Shown: piece by piece, positions 8,605 through 17,629 of the stretch
Layout: the number at the start of each line of letters is the position of its first letter
Numbering within the stretch: position 1 is the stretch's first letter
Source of the DNA: Actinoallomurus spadix
GTDB taxonomy: Bacteria; Actinomycetota; Actinomycetes; Streptosporangiales; Streptosporangiaceae
Direction of reading: 5' to 3'
Length of the DNA: 64,000 nt
NCBI RefSeq assembly: GCF_024055725.1
Contig: NZ_JAMXMX010000011.1
Coordinates: 62,001-126,000 of the forward strand
Program-made: the position numbers and the translations under genes
The notes under the pieces: model-generated
What the model was told of the DNA's origin: nothing
Seen by the model: the letters and a program-made list of their open reading frames with translations, nothing else
Databases searched by the model: none

Positions 8605-10695
8605 TCAACGTGCCGAGTCGTGGAACTCCAGCCAGTCGAGGTTGATCGATCCGTTGTCGCCGGGCTCGTACGAGATGGTGACGACGGGGTCGTGACCGCT
8701 GACGGGGATGTCGCCGACCGTCACGGTGCCCCAGTCGTCCCAGCTGCCGGAGACCCTGGGAAGGACGATCTGCCGCGTCTTCCGGCCGTCGACCGACAGC
8801 GTCATCGTACGGGCGTCGTTGTTGGCGTTGGCGTAGCGCAGCGTGATGGTCCCCACGCCGGGCTTGTCCGTCTCGCGGTGGATGACGTAGGAGGACGCGG
8901 CGCCCTGCGCCCAGAGCCCGTCGAGGAACGCGCGGCCGCTGTACCCGGCGTGGTTCACGTTCGTCTTGACGCCACCGGTGTTGAGGGCGTCCTCCGCCTC
9001 GATGTGCCCGGGGTCGGGGCATCCCCGCAGCGCGGCGGTGCCGGCGGTGTCCGCGCACCGGTCACGGGTGTCGGGGACGCGGTCCCCATCCCGGTCGCCG
9101 TCGACCGCCCCGGCGAGGGTGACGTCGATCGTATGCGCGCCGGTCAGCGATGCCGGGACGCCGTGGCCGTGCACCCGCCTGCCGTCGATCGTGAACGAGC
9201 GGATCTTCGTGCCCGCTCCGTGCAGGGCGATCGTCAGGGTGGCGTCACGGTAGCGCAGGCCGCGCAGGGTCACGTCGCCCCAGCCGGCCGGGAGGGTCGG
9301 CGTGATCGACAGGCTCCGGTCGCCGAAGTCCAGCCCGAAGAGCCCGGAGTCGATCATGTTGAGGAAGGCCGTGGCCGACCACGTCTGGTCGGGTTCCGAA
9401 CCCCAGTGGAACTTCACCGTGTCGCCCAGGCGCTGCCAGCCGCCGTCGACCACACCCGTGTGGCCGTTGTAGATCTCCCAGAATCCGCTGTTGCCGTCGC
9501 CGAGCTTGGCCAGCCTCGCGGTCTCCGAGGCGAACGCCCCCTGCGCTCCCTGCCCGGCCAGCGCCTTGGCCCAGAGCCCCTGGACGACCGGCCAGACGAT
9601 CGCGTTGTGCCGGCCGGGCTGCTCGTCGGAGTAGCGCGCCCAGTTCGGGTAGGTGTCGGGCATCCCCCAGGTCATCTCACTGGCGTGCGCGAGGATCGAC
9701 CTCGCCTGGGACTTGTTCGCGATCCCGAAGATCAGCGCGAACGCGAGGCCGGTCCCCTCCTGGTACGCGCCCGCCGTCCCGTCCGCCAGCAGCATGTAGT
9801 CGTACGAGCCGGTCCTGGGGTTCCAGAACCTCTTGTTGATCGCCGCCTTGAGCCGCGCGGCCTTGGCCCGGTAGGACGCGACCTCGGACGCCGGGCGGCC
9901 GATCTTCGCCGCCATGTTCGCGGCGTTGACGTAGGCGGCGTAGTACACCTCGTTCGTGCTCAGGAACATCCCCGAGGCGACGCCCGGCCACGGCATGGAC
10001 CCGGTGCTGACGGACTCGGTGGCGTCGGCGGGGGGCGCCGGGTAACCGGCGATCCCGTCGTTGAAGAAGGAGGCGCCGGTGAACAGGCCGTACTTGGAGT
10101 TGTAGCCCGCCGTCGTGGCGTGTTCGCGGATCGTCAGGGTGCCGGCGGCGGCCTGGTAGGCGTCGCGCAGGAAGGCCGTGTCTCCGGTGACCAGGTAGTG
10201 GTTCCACGCGGCCGTCACCCAGATGACCTGGTCCCACTGCTGATCGTCCTGCTGGACCCGCAGCCTGCCGGCCGCGTCCTTGTCCACCGCCGACCAGAGC
10301 GTGTTGCGCGCCACCGCCGGGCTCAGCAGGCTCGCGGCGTTCCAGCTGTTCACCGAGGCGTCGCGGGTCCACGGCTGGGGGTAGCCGCCGCCCGCGCGCA
10401 GGATGCCCACATCCGGATCCATCAGGCCGCTCTTGTTATAGACCGCGGGATCGAAACCGATCGTGTTGGTCTGGAGCAGGTTCTTCAACGCGGCCTTGTA
10501 CGCGGTACCGAAGAGGGCCTGACTGTTCGGGTTCGCGAATTTCAGCGACGGCGGAGACGGCTCCGACACGCCCGGTGTGCCGGCGGCCGCACCCGCCGCA
10601 CCCGCGCCGTACAGCGCGGTGCTGAAGCCCACCACGGCGGCCGTGACCACGCCGGCGACACGCCCGCGCCGACCGGTCCTCGATTTGCACCTCAT
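8605..10695 (-). CDS. Secreted (alpha/alpha)6-barrel glycoside hydrolase with C-terminal carbohydrate-binding domain
   Basis: A 696-residue secreted enzyme. The ATG at 10695 is chosen over longer reading because GAGGAAGG lies eight bases upstream and the protein then starts with a classic signal peptide (basic start, hydrophobic core, Ala-rich cleavage region, residues 1-38). Residues about 50-520 resemble GH63/trehalase-like (alpha/alpha)6 barrels: QPWTRDASVN, DQVIWVTAAWNHY, and WGSEPDQTWSATAFL near the end. A short thrombospondin-type-3-like calcium motif (DGDRDGDRVPDTRDRC) links to a CBM35/CBM6-like domain starting HIEAEDA. The substrate is unknown; an alpha-linked glycan is a guess. Family assignment to GH63 versus GH37 or GH15-like groups needs a profile search. 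Confidence 0.82.
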   Translation of the reverse strand: MRCKSRTGRRGRVAGVVTAAVVGFSTALYGAGAAGAAAGTPGVSEPSPPSLKFANPNSQALFGTAYKAALKNLLQTNTIGFDPAVYNKSGLMDPDVGILRAGGGYPQPWTRDASVNSWNAASLLSPAVARNTLWSAVDKDAAGRLRVQQDDQQWDQVIWVTAAWNHYLVTGDTAFLRDAYQAAAGTLTIREHATTAGYNSKYGLFTGASFFNDGIAGYPAPPADATESVSTGSMPWPGVASGMFLSTNEVYYAAYVNAANMAAKIGRPASEVASYRAKAARLKAAINKRFWNPRTGSYDYMLLADGTAGAYQEGTGLAFALIFGIANKSQARSILAHASEMTWGMPDTYPNWARYSDEQPGRHNAIVWPVVQGLWAKALAGQGAQGAFASETARLAKLGDGNSGFWEIYNGHTGVVDGGWQRLGDTVKFHWGSEPDQTWSATAFLNMIDSGLFGLDFGDRSLSITPTLPAGWGDVTLRGLRYRDATLTIALHGAGTKIRSFTIDGRRVHGHGVPASLTGAHTIDVTLAGAVDGDRDGDRVPDTRDRCADTAGTAALRGCPDPGHIEAEDALNTGGVKTNVNHAGYSGRAFLDGLWAQGAASSYVIHRETDKPGVGTITLRYANANNDARTMTLSVDGRKTRQIVLPRVSGSWDDWGTVTVGDIPVSGHDPVVTISYEPGDNGSINLDWLEFHDSAR

Positions 10696-10777
10696 TGGCG
10701 CACCTTCCTCGATGCCGGCACTGGCGAAACGGAGGATGTACGCCCCGTCCGGCAAGATCCACATATATGGCCGTTCG

Positions 10778-10806
10778 ACCGTAATCATGAGGAAGTCGCA
10801 CGTCAA
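10778..10806 (-). promoter_or_regulatory. Candidate promoter of the glycoside hydrolase gene
   Basis: On the minus strand TTGACG (10806-10801) and TACGGT (10783-10778) are separated by exactly 17 bases, close to the vegetative consensus. The site would leave an untranslated leader of about 75 bases before ATG 10695. Confidence 0.45.
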
Positions 10807-11320
10807 TAGCGCATCGATCGACCACGCTGAAGCCCCGCACCCCTCCGCGGCAATCAAGATGAAATAGGCCCGCCGGCGGCTTCCGGGCAGAGCCGCCGGC
10901 GGCCCGGCCTGTTCTGGTGGCCCCGCCGCACCGAACGGCCGGACAGGCTTCGATCGAGCCGCCCGGACTCGATTGCCTGGCGCCAATGCCGGGGAGTCGG
11001 GGATTCCGGCGGGTCGTCAAGGGACCTCGGGCTGTCGCCCGGGATGGGATAACAGAGATCGAGTGAGGTGATCCCAGCGACTCCTACGCGAGGTGAATGA
11101 CCGTCACTCTCGCGCTCCACCGCCGGTCCGATAGGGGCATCCTCTGCCTCTCCATGCATGCCCGGCGGATTCCGTTCCGCTGACCCGGATGACATCCGAT
11201 CACGCCATTCAAAGAATACGCCAGGAAGAACGTTCGGCCTGCTGGACCGACAGCCGAAAGGACGGCCCGCACGGGGCGGCCGTCCAGGTACTGTGCCGCT
11301 CCCGACGGTCCCAGATAGAG

Positions 11321-11347
11321 ATTGACAGGGCACTCGGCGGTATGCCC
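11321..11347 (+). repeat. 27-base direct repeat, copy 1
   Basis: ATTGACAGGGCACTCGGCGG continues to TATGCCC and matches the copy at 11391-11417 at 25 of 27 positions, 70 bases apart. It contains a consensus -35 hexamer. A third, weaker ATTGACA occurs at 11462, in the helicase promoter. Confidence 0.8.
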
Positions 11348-11390
11348 ACAGAAGCGCACCGAACCCGCCGGCCCTCTCATATCTTGAAGG

Positions 11391-11417
11391 ATTGACAGAG
11401 CACTTGGCGGTATGCCC
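11391..11417 (+). repeat. 27-base direct repeat, copy 2
   Basis: ATTGACAGAGCACTTGGCGG continues to TATGCCC; it differs from copy 1 (11321-11347) only at two positions. The 70-base period is close to seven helical turns, which would put both copies on the same face of the DNA. Confidence 0.8.
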
Positions 11418-11462
11418 TCGGGAGCGGCGAAAAATCGCCGACCGTTACCGGTCGCCCGAGAA

Positions 11463-11492
11463 TTGACATACGCCCGACGGCCACCCTAAAGT
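11463..11492 (+). promoter_or_regulatory. Candidate promoter of the SNF2 helicase operon
   Basis: TTGACA (11463-11468) and TAAAGT (11487-11492) are separated by 18 bases, 38 bases upstream of the ATG at 11531. It shares the leading ATTGACA with the two upstream direct repeats. Confidence 0.5.
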
Positions 11493-11530
11493 CCGCTTGC
11501 CAGTTTTCCGAACCACACCCAAAGGTGTTC

Positions 11531-13384
11531 ATGACTGCATCCACGTTGCCGAAGACCGGGCAGCAGTTGATTCCTGCCGACGCCAAGGGAACCAGGCAGA
11601 AACTCCCCGAGGCACGGTCGGCCGGTCAGGCCACGTACCTGCCCGACCGGCACATGTTCGCCCTGTGGACCTGGTCCGGCGGCGCGGTGGGGGCGGCCCC
11701 GCCGGTCGGTGACGTCGAGACCGTTCCCCTCGTCGTTCCGACGCCGGACCTGGGCAGGCTCAGGGTGGCCGACGTCGACTGCGTGCTGGTCGAGCCGGAC
11801 CGGCTCGTGGCCGTGCCCCTCGACTCGCCCGGCCGGTCGGTGGACGCCTGGCGGTCGTGGATCGCGGGCGGCGAACCGGCTCTGCCGATCGCCGCGCACG
11901 CGGTCCCCGACGCCACGGGTGTCGCCGTCACGACGGCGGAACACGCGAGCGGCGTCTTCCGTCGCACCACCTCGGTGGGTGCCGAGATGCGCACGGCGCT
12001 GACCGCCGAACTGCGCCCGTATCAGGTGCGCGGGGTGAGCTGGCTGCGCGAGACCATCGAGACGCACGGCGGCGCGGTGCTCGCCGACGAGATGGGACTC
12101 GGTAAGACCCTGCAGACCATCGGCTGTGTCGCCGGGCGGGCCGAGAAGGGGCCGCAGCTGCTGGTCTGTCCCACGTCGTTGGTGGGGAACTGGGCCCACG
12201 AGATCGCGCGGTTCGCACCTGGGCTGCGGGCGGCGATCTGGCGCGGCGGGCCGCTGCCCGAGGTGGGCAACGGCACGGTGGTGCTCACCGGCTACCCCAC
12301 GCTGCGCATGCACGGCCCGGCCCTGGCGGGGATCCGGTGGAGGACCGCGGTCTTCGACGAGGCGCAGGCCCTGAAGAACCCCCGTACGCAGGTGTCGAAG
12401 GCCGCGCGCACCATCGCGGCCGGCGCGCGGATCGCCCTGACCGGGACGCCCGTCGAGAATCACCTCGACGAGCTGTGGGCCCTGCTCAATCTGGTCGCAC
12501 CGCACCTGTTCGGGAACCGGGCGCAGTTCCGCCGCCGCTTCGTGCGGCCGATCTCGGACGGCTCCCCGGCCGCTTCCGCCCGGCTGCGCGGGGCCATCGA
12601 GCCGATCGTGCTGATGCGGAAGAAGTCCCAGGTCGCGGGGTCGCTCCCGCCCAAGATCCACGCCGATCTCCGCTGCGACCTCACCGAGGAGCAGGAGCGG
12701 CTGTACGACCGGCTGCTGGAGCAGGTCATCGACGACGGCTTCGGCAGTGGCACCGAGCGGCAGACCAAGGTGCTCGCCGTCCTGACCTCGCTCAAGCAGG
12801 TCTGCAACCATCCGGGCCTGATCACGGACGACCTCGGGGAGCTGTCGGGCAGGTCGGGCAAGCTCGACCTGTGCACCGACATCGTGGCCAGCAACCTGGA
12901 GAACGACGCTCCGACCCTCGTCTTCACCCAGTACCGGCAGACCGGTGAGCTGCTGGTCCGGCACTTCGCCGAACGGTTCGGAGTGAATGCGCCGTTCTTC
13001 CACGGCGGCCTGAACCAGGAGCGACGGGCCGACATCGTCCGCCGGTTCCAGTCCGACGACGGCCCGAAGGTGCTCGTCCTCAGTCTGAAGGCCGGGGGCA
13101 CCGGGCTCACGCTCACGCGCGCGGCCGACGTCATCCACTTCGACCGGTGGTGGAACCCGGCCGTGGAGGCCCAGGCATCCGACCGGGTCCACCGGATCGG
13201 TCAGACCCGCACGGTCACCGTCACCACCCTGACCACCGGGACCACCGTCGAGGAGCACATCGCGGCCATGCACGACCACAAGTCCGCGCTGTCGGACATC
13301 ACCGACACGTCCAGCGTCGCCGAGCTGACCCGCCTGGACGACGACCGCCTCATCGAGGTCCTGCGCCGGAAGCGAGTCGACTGA
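11531..13384 (+). CDS. SNF2/Rad54-family DNA helicase-like ATPase
   Basis: A 617-residue protein with an N-terminal region of about 160 residues (cut-down relative to the large bacterial HepA/SNF2 proteins), then two RecA-like lobes. Motifs: Q-like LRPYQVRGVSWL, Walker A DEMGLGKT near residue 188, DEAQ box (FDEAQALKNP), motif III TGTPVEN, then VFTQYRQTGELL, LSLKAGGTGL and the Arg-finger motif SDRVHRIGQT. Such proteins translocate on double-stranded DNA, remodelling or repairing protein-DNA complexes. ATG 11531 has AAAGG five bases upstream; the GTG two codons earlier has none. The next gene, two bases downstream, encodes a SWIM zinc finger, a domain often fused to SNF2 proteins, so the two probably act together. 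Confidence 0.93.
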   Translation: MTASTLPKTGQQLIPADAKGTRQKLPEARSAGQATYLPDRHMFALWTWSGGAVGAAPPVGDVETVPLVVPTPDLGRLRVADVDCVLVEPDRLVAVPLDSPGRSVDAWRSWIAGGEPALPIAAHAVPDATGVAVTTAEHASGVFRRTTSVGAEMRTALTAELRPYQVRGVSWLRETIETHGGAVLADEMGLGKTLQTIGCVAGRAEKGPQLLVCPTSLVGNWAHEIARFAPGLRAAIWRGGPLPEVGNGTVVLTGYPTLRMHGPALAGIRWRTAVFDEAQALKNPRTQVSKAARTIAAGARIALTGTPVENHLDELWALLNLVAPHLFGNRAQFRRRFVRPISDGSPAASARLRGAIEPIVLMRKKSQVAGSLPPKIHADLRCDLTEEQERLYDRLLEQVIDDGFGSGTERQTKVLAVLTSLKQVCNHPGLITDDLGELSGRSGKLDLCTDIVASNLENDAPTLVFTQYRQTGELLVRHFAERFGVNAPFFHGGLNQERRADIVRRFQSDDGPKVLVLSLKAGGTGLTLTRAADVIHFDRWWNPAVEAQASDRVHRIGQTRTVTVTTLTTGTTVEEHIAAMHDHKSALSDITDTSSVAELTRLDDDRLIEVLRRKRVD

Positions 13385-13386
13385 CC

Positions 13387-13947
13387 ATGGCCGACCACGA
13401 CTACGGGTACACGACGTGGGGCAAGGACTGGGTCCGGTTCGCCGAGTCGTTGCGCCAGACCCGTCCCGATCCCCAACTGCCGAGCGCGCGGCGCATGGCG
13501 CGCGACGGGAAGGTGCAGATCACGTTCGACGACCGGACCGTGCGCGCCGTCGTGCAGCGAGGCCGCGGCACCTCGGTGGTCACGATCGAGGTCGCGCCGA
13601 TGTCCGCGGAGGCGACGGCCGAGATCTCCCGCCGGCTGAGCGGCATCCAGCCCCTGCTCACCGACGATCTGTACCGCGCGGTCGCCGACGCGGGCCATCC
13701 GCCCGCGCCGGTCCTCGACAGCGTCGACTGCTCCTGCCCCGCCGGCACCCCACGGTGCGTCCATGAGCTGGCCGTCTACTACGACATGGCGCGGCGCATC
13801 GACGACGATCCCCGCATCGCCCTCGACGTGCAGGGCTTCTTCCACGCTTCGGCGGGCGGCGGCCAGGCGCCCGCCGAAGCGACGGCGCAGCGCTGGATCG
13901 CGCTCAACTCCCTTGATCCGGCCGCCTACTTCACCGCGGCCGAGTGA
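13387..13947 (+). CDS. SWIM zinc-finger protein
   Basis: A 186-residue cytoplasmic protein. Residues about 115-135 contain CSCPAGTPRCVHELAVYY, the CxCxnCxH pattern of SWIM fingers, which bind DNA or proteins. The N-terminal part (YGYTTWGKDWVRFAESL) and a helical C-terminus resemble the stand-alone SWIM partners that accompany SNF2 helicases in actinomycetes. The ATG is two bases after the helicase stop, so the pair is one operon. The role, presumably targeting or regulating the helicase, is inference. Confidence 0.88.
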   Translation: MADHDYGYTTWGKDWVRFAESLRQTRPDPQLPSARRMARDGKVQITFDDRTVRAVVQRGRGTSVVTIEVAPMSAEATAEISRRLSGIQPLLTDDLYRAVADAGHPPAPVLDSVDCSCPAGTPRCVHELAVYYDMARRIDDDPRIALDVQGFFHASAGGGQAPAEATAQRWIALNSLDPAAYFTAAE

Positions 13948-13970
13948 CCCGGCCGGCCTGAGGGGGATCG

Positions 13971-13997
13971 GTGTGTGCCCGCCCGGCGGGCACACAC
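13971..13997. terminator. Hairpin terminator
   Basis: GTGTGTGCCCGCC pairs with GGCGGGCACACAC almost without a loop, giving a 12-base stem 24 bases after the SWIM stop and ahead of the convergent SDR gene. It can serve both strands. Confidence 0.7.
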
Positions 13998-14107
13998 CCG
14001 CACCACCCGCCGAGCCCGGCCGACCCCACCGGCAGCCCCGACGGCACAGTGCGGATCTCAACTCCCCGGCATCGCGCGGTCAGGGCCTGTCTCAAAGCCA
14101 CGCTGTC

Positions 14108-14899
14108 CTAGTGCGCGGTCCAGCCGCCGTCCATGGTCAGGGACGCGCCGGTGATCATCGACGCGTGCGGCGAGCACAGGTAGGCGACCATCTCGGCGAC
14201 CTCCTCGGGCTCGATCAGCCGCCGGATCGCGGCCCTGGCCAGCATGACCTCGTCGACGACCCGGTCGGGCTCCATCCCGTGCGCCGCCGCCTGGTCCGCG
14301 ATCTGGTGCTCGACGAGCGGAGTCCGCACGTACGCCGGGCTGACGCAGTTCGCGGTCACCCCGTGCTCGGCGGCCTCCAGCGCGATGACCTTGGTCATCC
14401 CCTCCAGGGCGTGCTTGGCGGCGACGTAGGCGACCTTGTACGGCGAGGCGATCCGGCCGTGCACGGAGGAGATCCCGACGATCCGGCCCCAGCCGCGTTC
14501 GTACATCCCGGGCAGCGCCCGGCGGGCGAGCCGGAACGGCGCCTCCACCATGATCCGCTGGATCCGCGCGAAGACGTCCGGCGGGAACTCGGTCACCGGG
14601 GCGACGTGCTGCAGCCCCGCGTTGTTGACCAGGATGTCCACGTCGCAGTCGATCGCCTCGACCGCGGCGGCGTCGGACAGGTCCGCGGCGACCGCCCGGC
14701 CGCCGAGCTCCCCGGCCGCGGCCTCGGCCTCCTCCTTGCGCAGGTCGACGATGACGACCTCGGCTCCGGCGGCCGCCAGCCGCCGGGCACACGCCAGGCC
14801 GATGCCGCCGGCCGCGCCGGTCACGAGGGCACGGCGGCCGGACAGGTCGAGGCCGGTGAGCGGCTGAGGGGACGGCTGCTGAGCGTTCGGCGGGACCAC
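14108..14899 (-). CDS. 3-hydroxybutyrate dehydrogenase-like short-chain dehydrogenase
   Basis: A 263-residue SDR. The cofactor motif TGAAGGIG, NNAG, the catalytic serine (GISSVHG) and YVAAKHA (YxxxK) are all present, followed by NCVSPAYVRTPLVEHQI, typical of the D-3-hydroxybutyrate dehydrogenase group (interconversion of 3-hydroxybutyrate and acetoacetate with NAD). GTG 14899 is chosen as start because GAGGAGG lies five bases before it; an upstream ATG at 14935 lacks such a site. It stands alone, divergent from an FG-GAP pseudogene. Confidence 0.85.
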   Translation of the reverse strand: MVPPNAQQPSPQPLTGLDLSGRRALVTGAAGGIGLACARRLAAAGAEVVIVDLRKEEAEAAAGELGGRAVAADLSDAAAVEAIDCDVDILVNNAGLQHVAPVTEFPPDVFARIQRIMVEAPFRLARRALPGMYERGWGRIVGISSVHGRIASPYKVAYVAAKHALEGMTKVIALEAAEHGVTANCVSPAYVRTPLVEHQIADQAAAHGMEPDRVVDEVMLARAAIRRLIEPEEVAEMVAYLCSPHASMITGASLTMDGGWTAH

Positions 14900-14995
14900 G
14901 CGATCCTCCTCGATCGGGACACCTCGTGCGAACACGACCCTATCGACGCGCTCTACGGCCCGGCCCGGACGGACGGGTAAACCGAAAATGATCTT

Positions 14996-15932
14996 GTGGC
15001 GTCCTCTGAGCGAACATCAACGATCGCGAGGCAGCCGTGGCGGATCGTCATCGTCTACGGCGGCGCGAAGGGTCTGACGTCCCGCACGACCACCCTGACG
15101 GGCCCGGGCGCGTGGGCCTCCCCGTCCCTGGCGGTCGGGGACTTCGACCACGACGGCGGCACCGACCTGGTGGCCACGGTGACGGGCGGCGACGCCAACG
15201 CCGTCCTGCTGTTCCGCGACGTCCGTGACCGGCCGGTCACCGCGACCGCGTCCCCCCTCCAGACCAAGGGAGAGGAGGTCGGCCCGATCAGCCAGATCGC
15301 CGGCGACTTCACCGGCGACGGGTACACCGACCTGGTCACCCTGGTGCGCAGCTCGATCGACGGCGAGCCGGCCGAGAAACGCGCCGAACTCCGCCGCGGA
15401 TCGTCCTCCGGCCTCGGCGCCCCGACAGCGCTGAGCTCCGACATCGGGCGGGCGGCCGTCGCCGGTGACGTCAACGGCGACGGCCGGGCGGACCTGATCG
15501 CCGCCACCGGCGGAGGCGACGGCGACCGATCCGACCCGCCGGAGGGGATCCTCGTCTTCCTCGGCACCGGGTCGGGCCTGGGGGCACCGAAGAAGTTCAC
15601 CCAGGACGCCGGCGCGGTCACCATCCTGCGCGGCGCGGCCGGCGGCCTCACCACCAAGGGCGCAGAGCTTCGACCAGAACACCGCGCACGTGCCGGGCGT
15701 CGCGGAGACGGCCGACGCCTTCGGCGGCGGGCTGTCGCTGGCGGACCTGACGGGTGACGGCCGGGCCGACCTGACCGCGGGCGCTCCGGTCGAGAACGGC
15801 GAGGAGGGTGGCCTCTGGGTGCTGCGCGGCGCCAGGACCGGGCTCACCACCACGAACCTGCGCACGCTGGGCGCGTCCGACCTGGGCGTCGCGAAGCGCC
15901 ACGCGCAGCTCGGCCGCGTCCTACTGCCCTGA
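14996..15932 (+). pseudogene. FG-GAP repeat (integrin alpha-like) protein, truncated and frameshifted
   Basis: The reading frame from 14996 encodes FG-GAP/VCBS repeats with calcium-binding loops such as GDFDHDGGTD, GDFTGDGYTD and GDVNGDGRAD. Near 15660 the frame is lost; the next frame immediately continues the same repeat (LADLTGDGRADLTAGAP, WVLRGARTGL) to a stop at 15932. The shift is explained by loss of two bases (GGCGCAGAGC where GGCGCGCAGAGC would keep frame). The 5' end also lacks a signal peptide and the first repeats, which these secreted proteins normally carry. So it is broken twice; a sequencing error could explain the internal shift but not the missing start. Confidence 0.75.
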
Positions 15933-15991
15933 GACCACGGCTCCACGCCGTGACGACGCTCCGCCGGTCCGCCCGGCGGAGTGATCGTCCC

Positions 15992-16032
15992 CGCCGCCCC
16001 CGTACGACCGCCGGTGTCGTACGGGGGCGGCG
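15992..16032. terminator. Strong hairpin after the FG-GAP remnant
   Basis: A perfect 17-base stem (CGCCGCCCCCGTACGAC and its complement) with a seven-base loop lies 60 bases after the pseudogene stop. No T-run follows. Confidence 0.7.
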
Positions 16033-16192
16033 TCGTTCGCGACGGAAACGTGCCGCGGGCCGCGCGTCGGCGCGGGCCGCCGACCCCCGCAAAATCCCGG
16101 GCATTCCGCCGTTTCCGTTGACATCGGCCTGCCGACGCTCAATGCTCCCGGACGTACGCCCAAAATTTGCTCACTAAGCCCACTATTCGGGC

Positions 16193-16864
16193 ATGACAGG
16201 CGGGGAGCGCGAGTCCTTGTCCGATTCACCGGAGCAGCGACCCACCGGCGTCCCGGGGAACGACGCCGTGACGGCCACGACCGGGTCCGCGGACGGACGC
16301 CGCCTGTCCGGCTGGTGCGATCTCCCGGGCTCCCGGCTGGCACCGTCCATCGCACGCCGCTGGGTCGCCGCGATGCTGGACTCCTGGCACCTCACGCTGC
16401 CCGCGGCGGACCTCGCGACGATCGCGGAGCTGACCAGCGAGCTGGTGACCAACGCCGTCCAGCACGCGGAACCGGGTCCCTCCGGCGACCAGGAGATCAG
16501 GGTCAACGTCCGGGTCGACTACGGCATGGTCTGGCTCGCCGTCTGCGACCGCGACCCCACTCTCCCCGTACGGAGGACGCCCGACTTCGTCGCCGAGTGC
16601 GGCCGCGGCCTGTTCCTGGTGGACGCCCAGGCCGACCAGTGGGGCTTCGTTCGCTACCACGGCGGCAAGTACGTCTGGTTCGGCCTCGAGTACCCGGGCC
16701 GTGCGCACCGGCCGGCCACCGGGCGCCCGGAGCTCATCGTGGCCGTCGCCCCGGAGCCGCCCGCCTCCCCCGATCCGTCCGCACCGCCATCGACAGAAGA
16801 GGATCCGGTATGTCTCCCGTCGCCCTTCCCCATGTCCTCCACGGCTCCGGACCGCATCGGGTGA
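16193..16864 (+). CDS. RsbW-like ATP-binding protein (HATPase_c, anti-sigma type)
   Basis: A 223-residue protein with a GHKL ATPase fold: N-box ELTSELVTNAVQHA near residues 84-97 and G-box CGRGLFLVDAQADQWG near 140-155. There is no histidine phosphoacceptor, so it belongs to the small RsbW/SpoIIAB-like kinases common in actinomycetes, which bind sigma or anti-anti-sigma factors. The last 60 residues are a Pro/Ser-rich tail. Its 3' end overlaps the next gene by 55 bases. No cognate sigma factor lies beside it, so the partner is unknown. Confidence 0.82.
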   Translation: MTGGERESLSDSPEQRPTGVPGNDAVTATTGSADGRRLSGWCDLPGSRLAPSIARRWVAAMLDSWHLTLPAADLATIAELTSELVTNAVQHAEPGPSGDQEIRVNVRVDYGMVWLAVCDRDPTLPVRRTPDFVAECGRGLFLVDAQADQWGFVRYHGGKYVWFGLEYPGRAHRPATGRPELIVAVAPEPPASPDPSAPPSTEEDPVCLPSPFPMSSTAPDRIG

Positions 16865-17577
16865 TCGCGCTGCACGGCTGGTTCGGCGACCGCGACGCCT
16901 TCGCCGCCATCCGGCCGTACCTGAACACGGAGGCGTTCACGTACGCGTTCCCCGACTACCGGGGGTACGGCGAGGCCCGCGACCTCACCGGCGACCACAC
17001 CCTCACCGAGATCGCCGGCGACGTGCTCGCCCTGGCCGACAAGCTCGGCTGGGACGAGTTCTCGCTGGTCGGGCACTCGATGGGCGGAACGGCGATGCAG
17101 CGGGTGATGCTGGACGCGCCCGGCCGGATCCGCCGCATGGTCGGCGTCTCCCCCGTCCCCGCCTCCGGCGTGCCGTTCGACGAGCAGGGCTGGGCGCTGT
17201 TCTCCGGCGCCGCCGACGAGCCCGCGAACCGCCGGGCGATCATCGACCTCACCACCGGCGGCCGCCTCCCGGGCGCCTGGCTCGACGCCATGGTGGACAC
17301 CTCGCTGCGCGTCTCCACCGTCCCGGCCTTCCGCGCCTACCTGGACGCCTGGGCCCGTACGGACTTCCATGAGGAGGTGGCGGGCAACACCACGCCGGTC
17401 CTCGTCATCGCGGGCGCGCAGGACCCGGCGCTGTCCGCCGACGTCATGCGGGCGACCTGGCTGCAGTGGTACCCGAACGCCGAACTCGTGACGTTCCAGG
17501 ACGCCGGCCACTACGCGATGGACGAGACGCCGCTCGTGCTGGTGGCCGAGATGGAGCGTTTCCTGGCCGCCGCCTGA
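16810..17577 (+). CDS. Alpha/beta hydrolase
   Basis: A 255-residue alpha/beta-fold hydrolase. The nucleophile elbow is VGHSMGGTA, the acid is the Asp in GAQDPALS and the base is the His in AGHYAMDE, in the usual order; HGWFGD forms the oxyanion region. ATG 16810 has AGAGGA a few bases upstream and lies inside the preceding ATPase gene. It precedes a P450 and an IclR regulator, suggesting a small degradation or tailoring operon. The substrate cannot be told from sequence. Confidence 0.9.
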   Translation: MSPVALPHVLHGSGPHRVIALHGWFGDRDAFAAIRPYLNTEAFTYAFPDYRGYGEARDLTGDHTLTEIAGDVLALADKLGWDEFSLVGHSMGGTAMQRVMLDAPGRIRRMVGVSPVPASGVPFDEQGWALFSGAADEPANRRAIIDLTTGGRLPGAWLDAMVDTSLRVSTVPAFRAYLDAWARTDFHEEVAGNTTPVLVIAGAQDPALSADVMRATWLQWYPNAELVTFQDAGHYAMDETPLVLVAEMERFLAAA

Positions 17578-17629
17578 CCACCGTCCGGGCCGCCCGGCCA
17601 CCGGGCGCCCGGATCGGTCCGGCCGTCCG

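Larger units (their letters stand above)
10807..11462. other. Non-coding stretch between glycoside hydrolase and helicase genes
   Basis: About 650 bases with no ORF that looks protein-like on either strand; the open frames here are compositional. The only clear structure is a pair of near-identical 27-base direct repeats (see separate entries), each containing TTGACA. The length is large for this gene-dense genome, so an RNA or regulatory function is possible. Confidence 0.4.

Noticed and set aside
8536-10809. 757-codon plus-strand frame
   Set aside because: Antisense shadow of the secreted glycoside hydrolase, which has a signal peptide, ribosome site and domain motifs on the other strand.
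10854-11333. 159-codon minus-strand frame in the long spacer
   Set aside because: No ribosome site, no family resemblance and unlike codon use; treated as non-coding.
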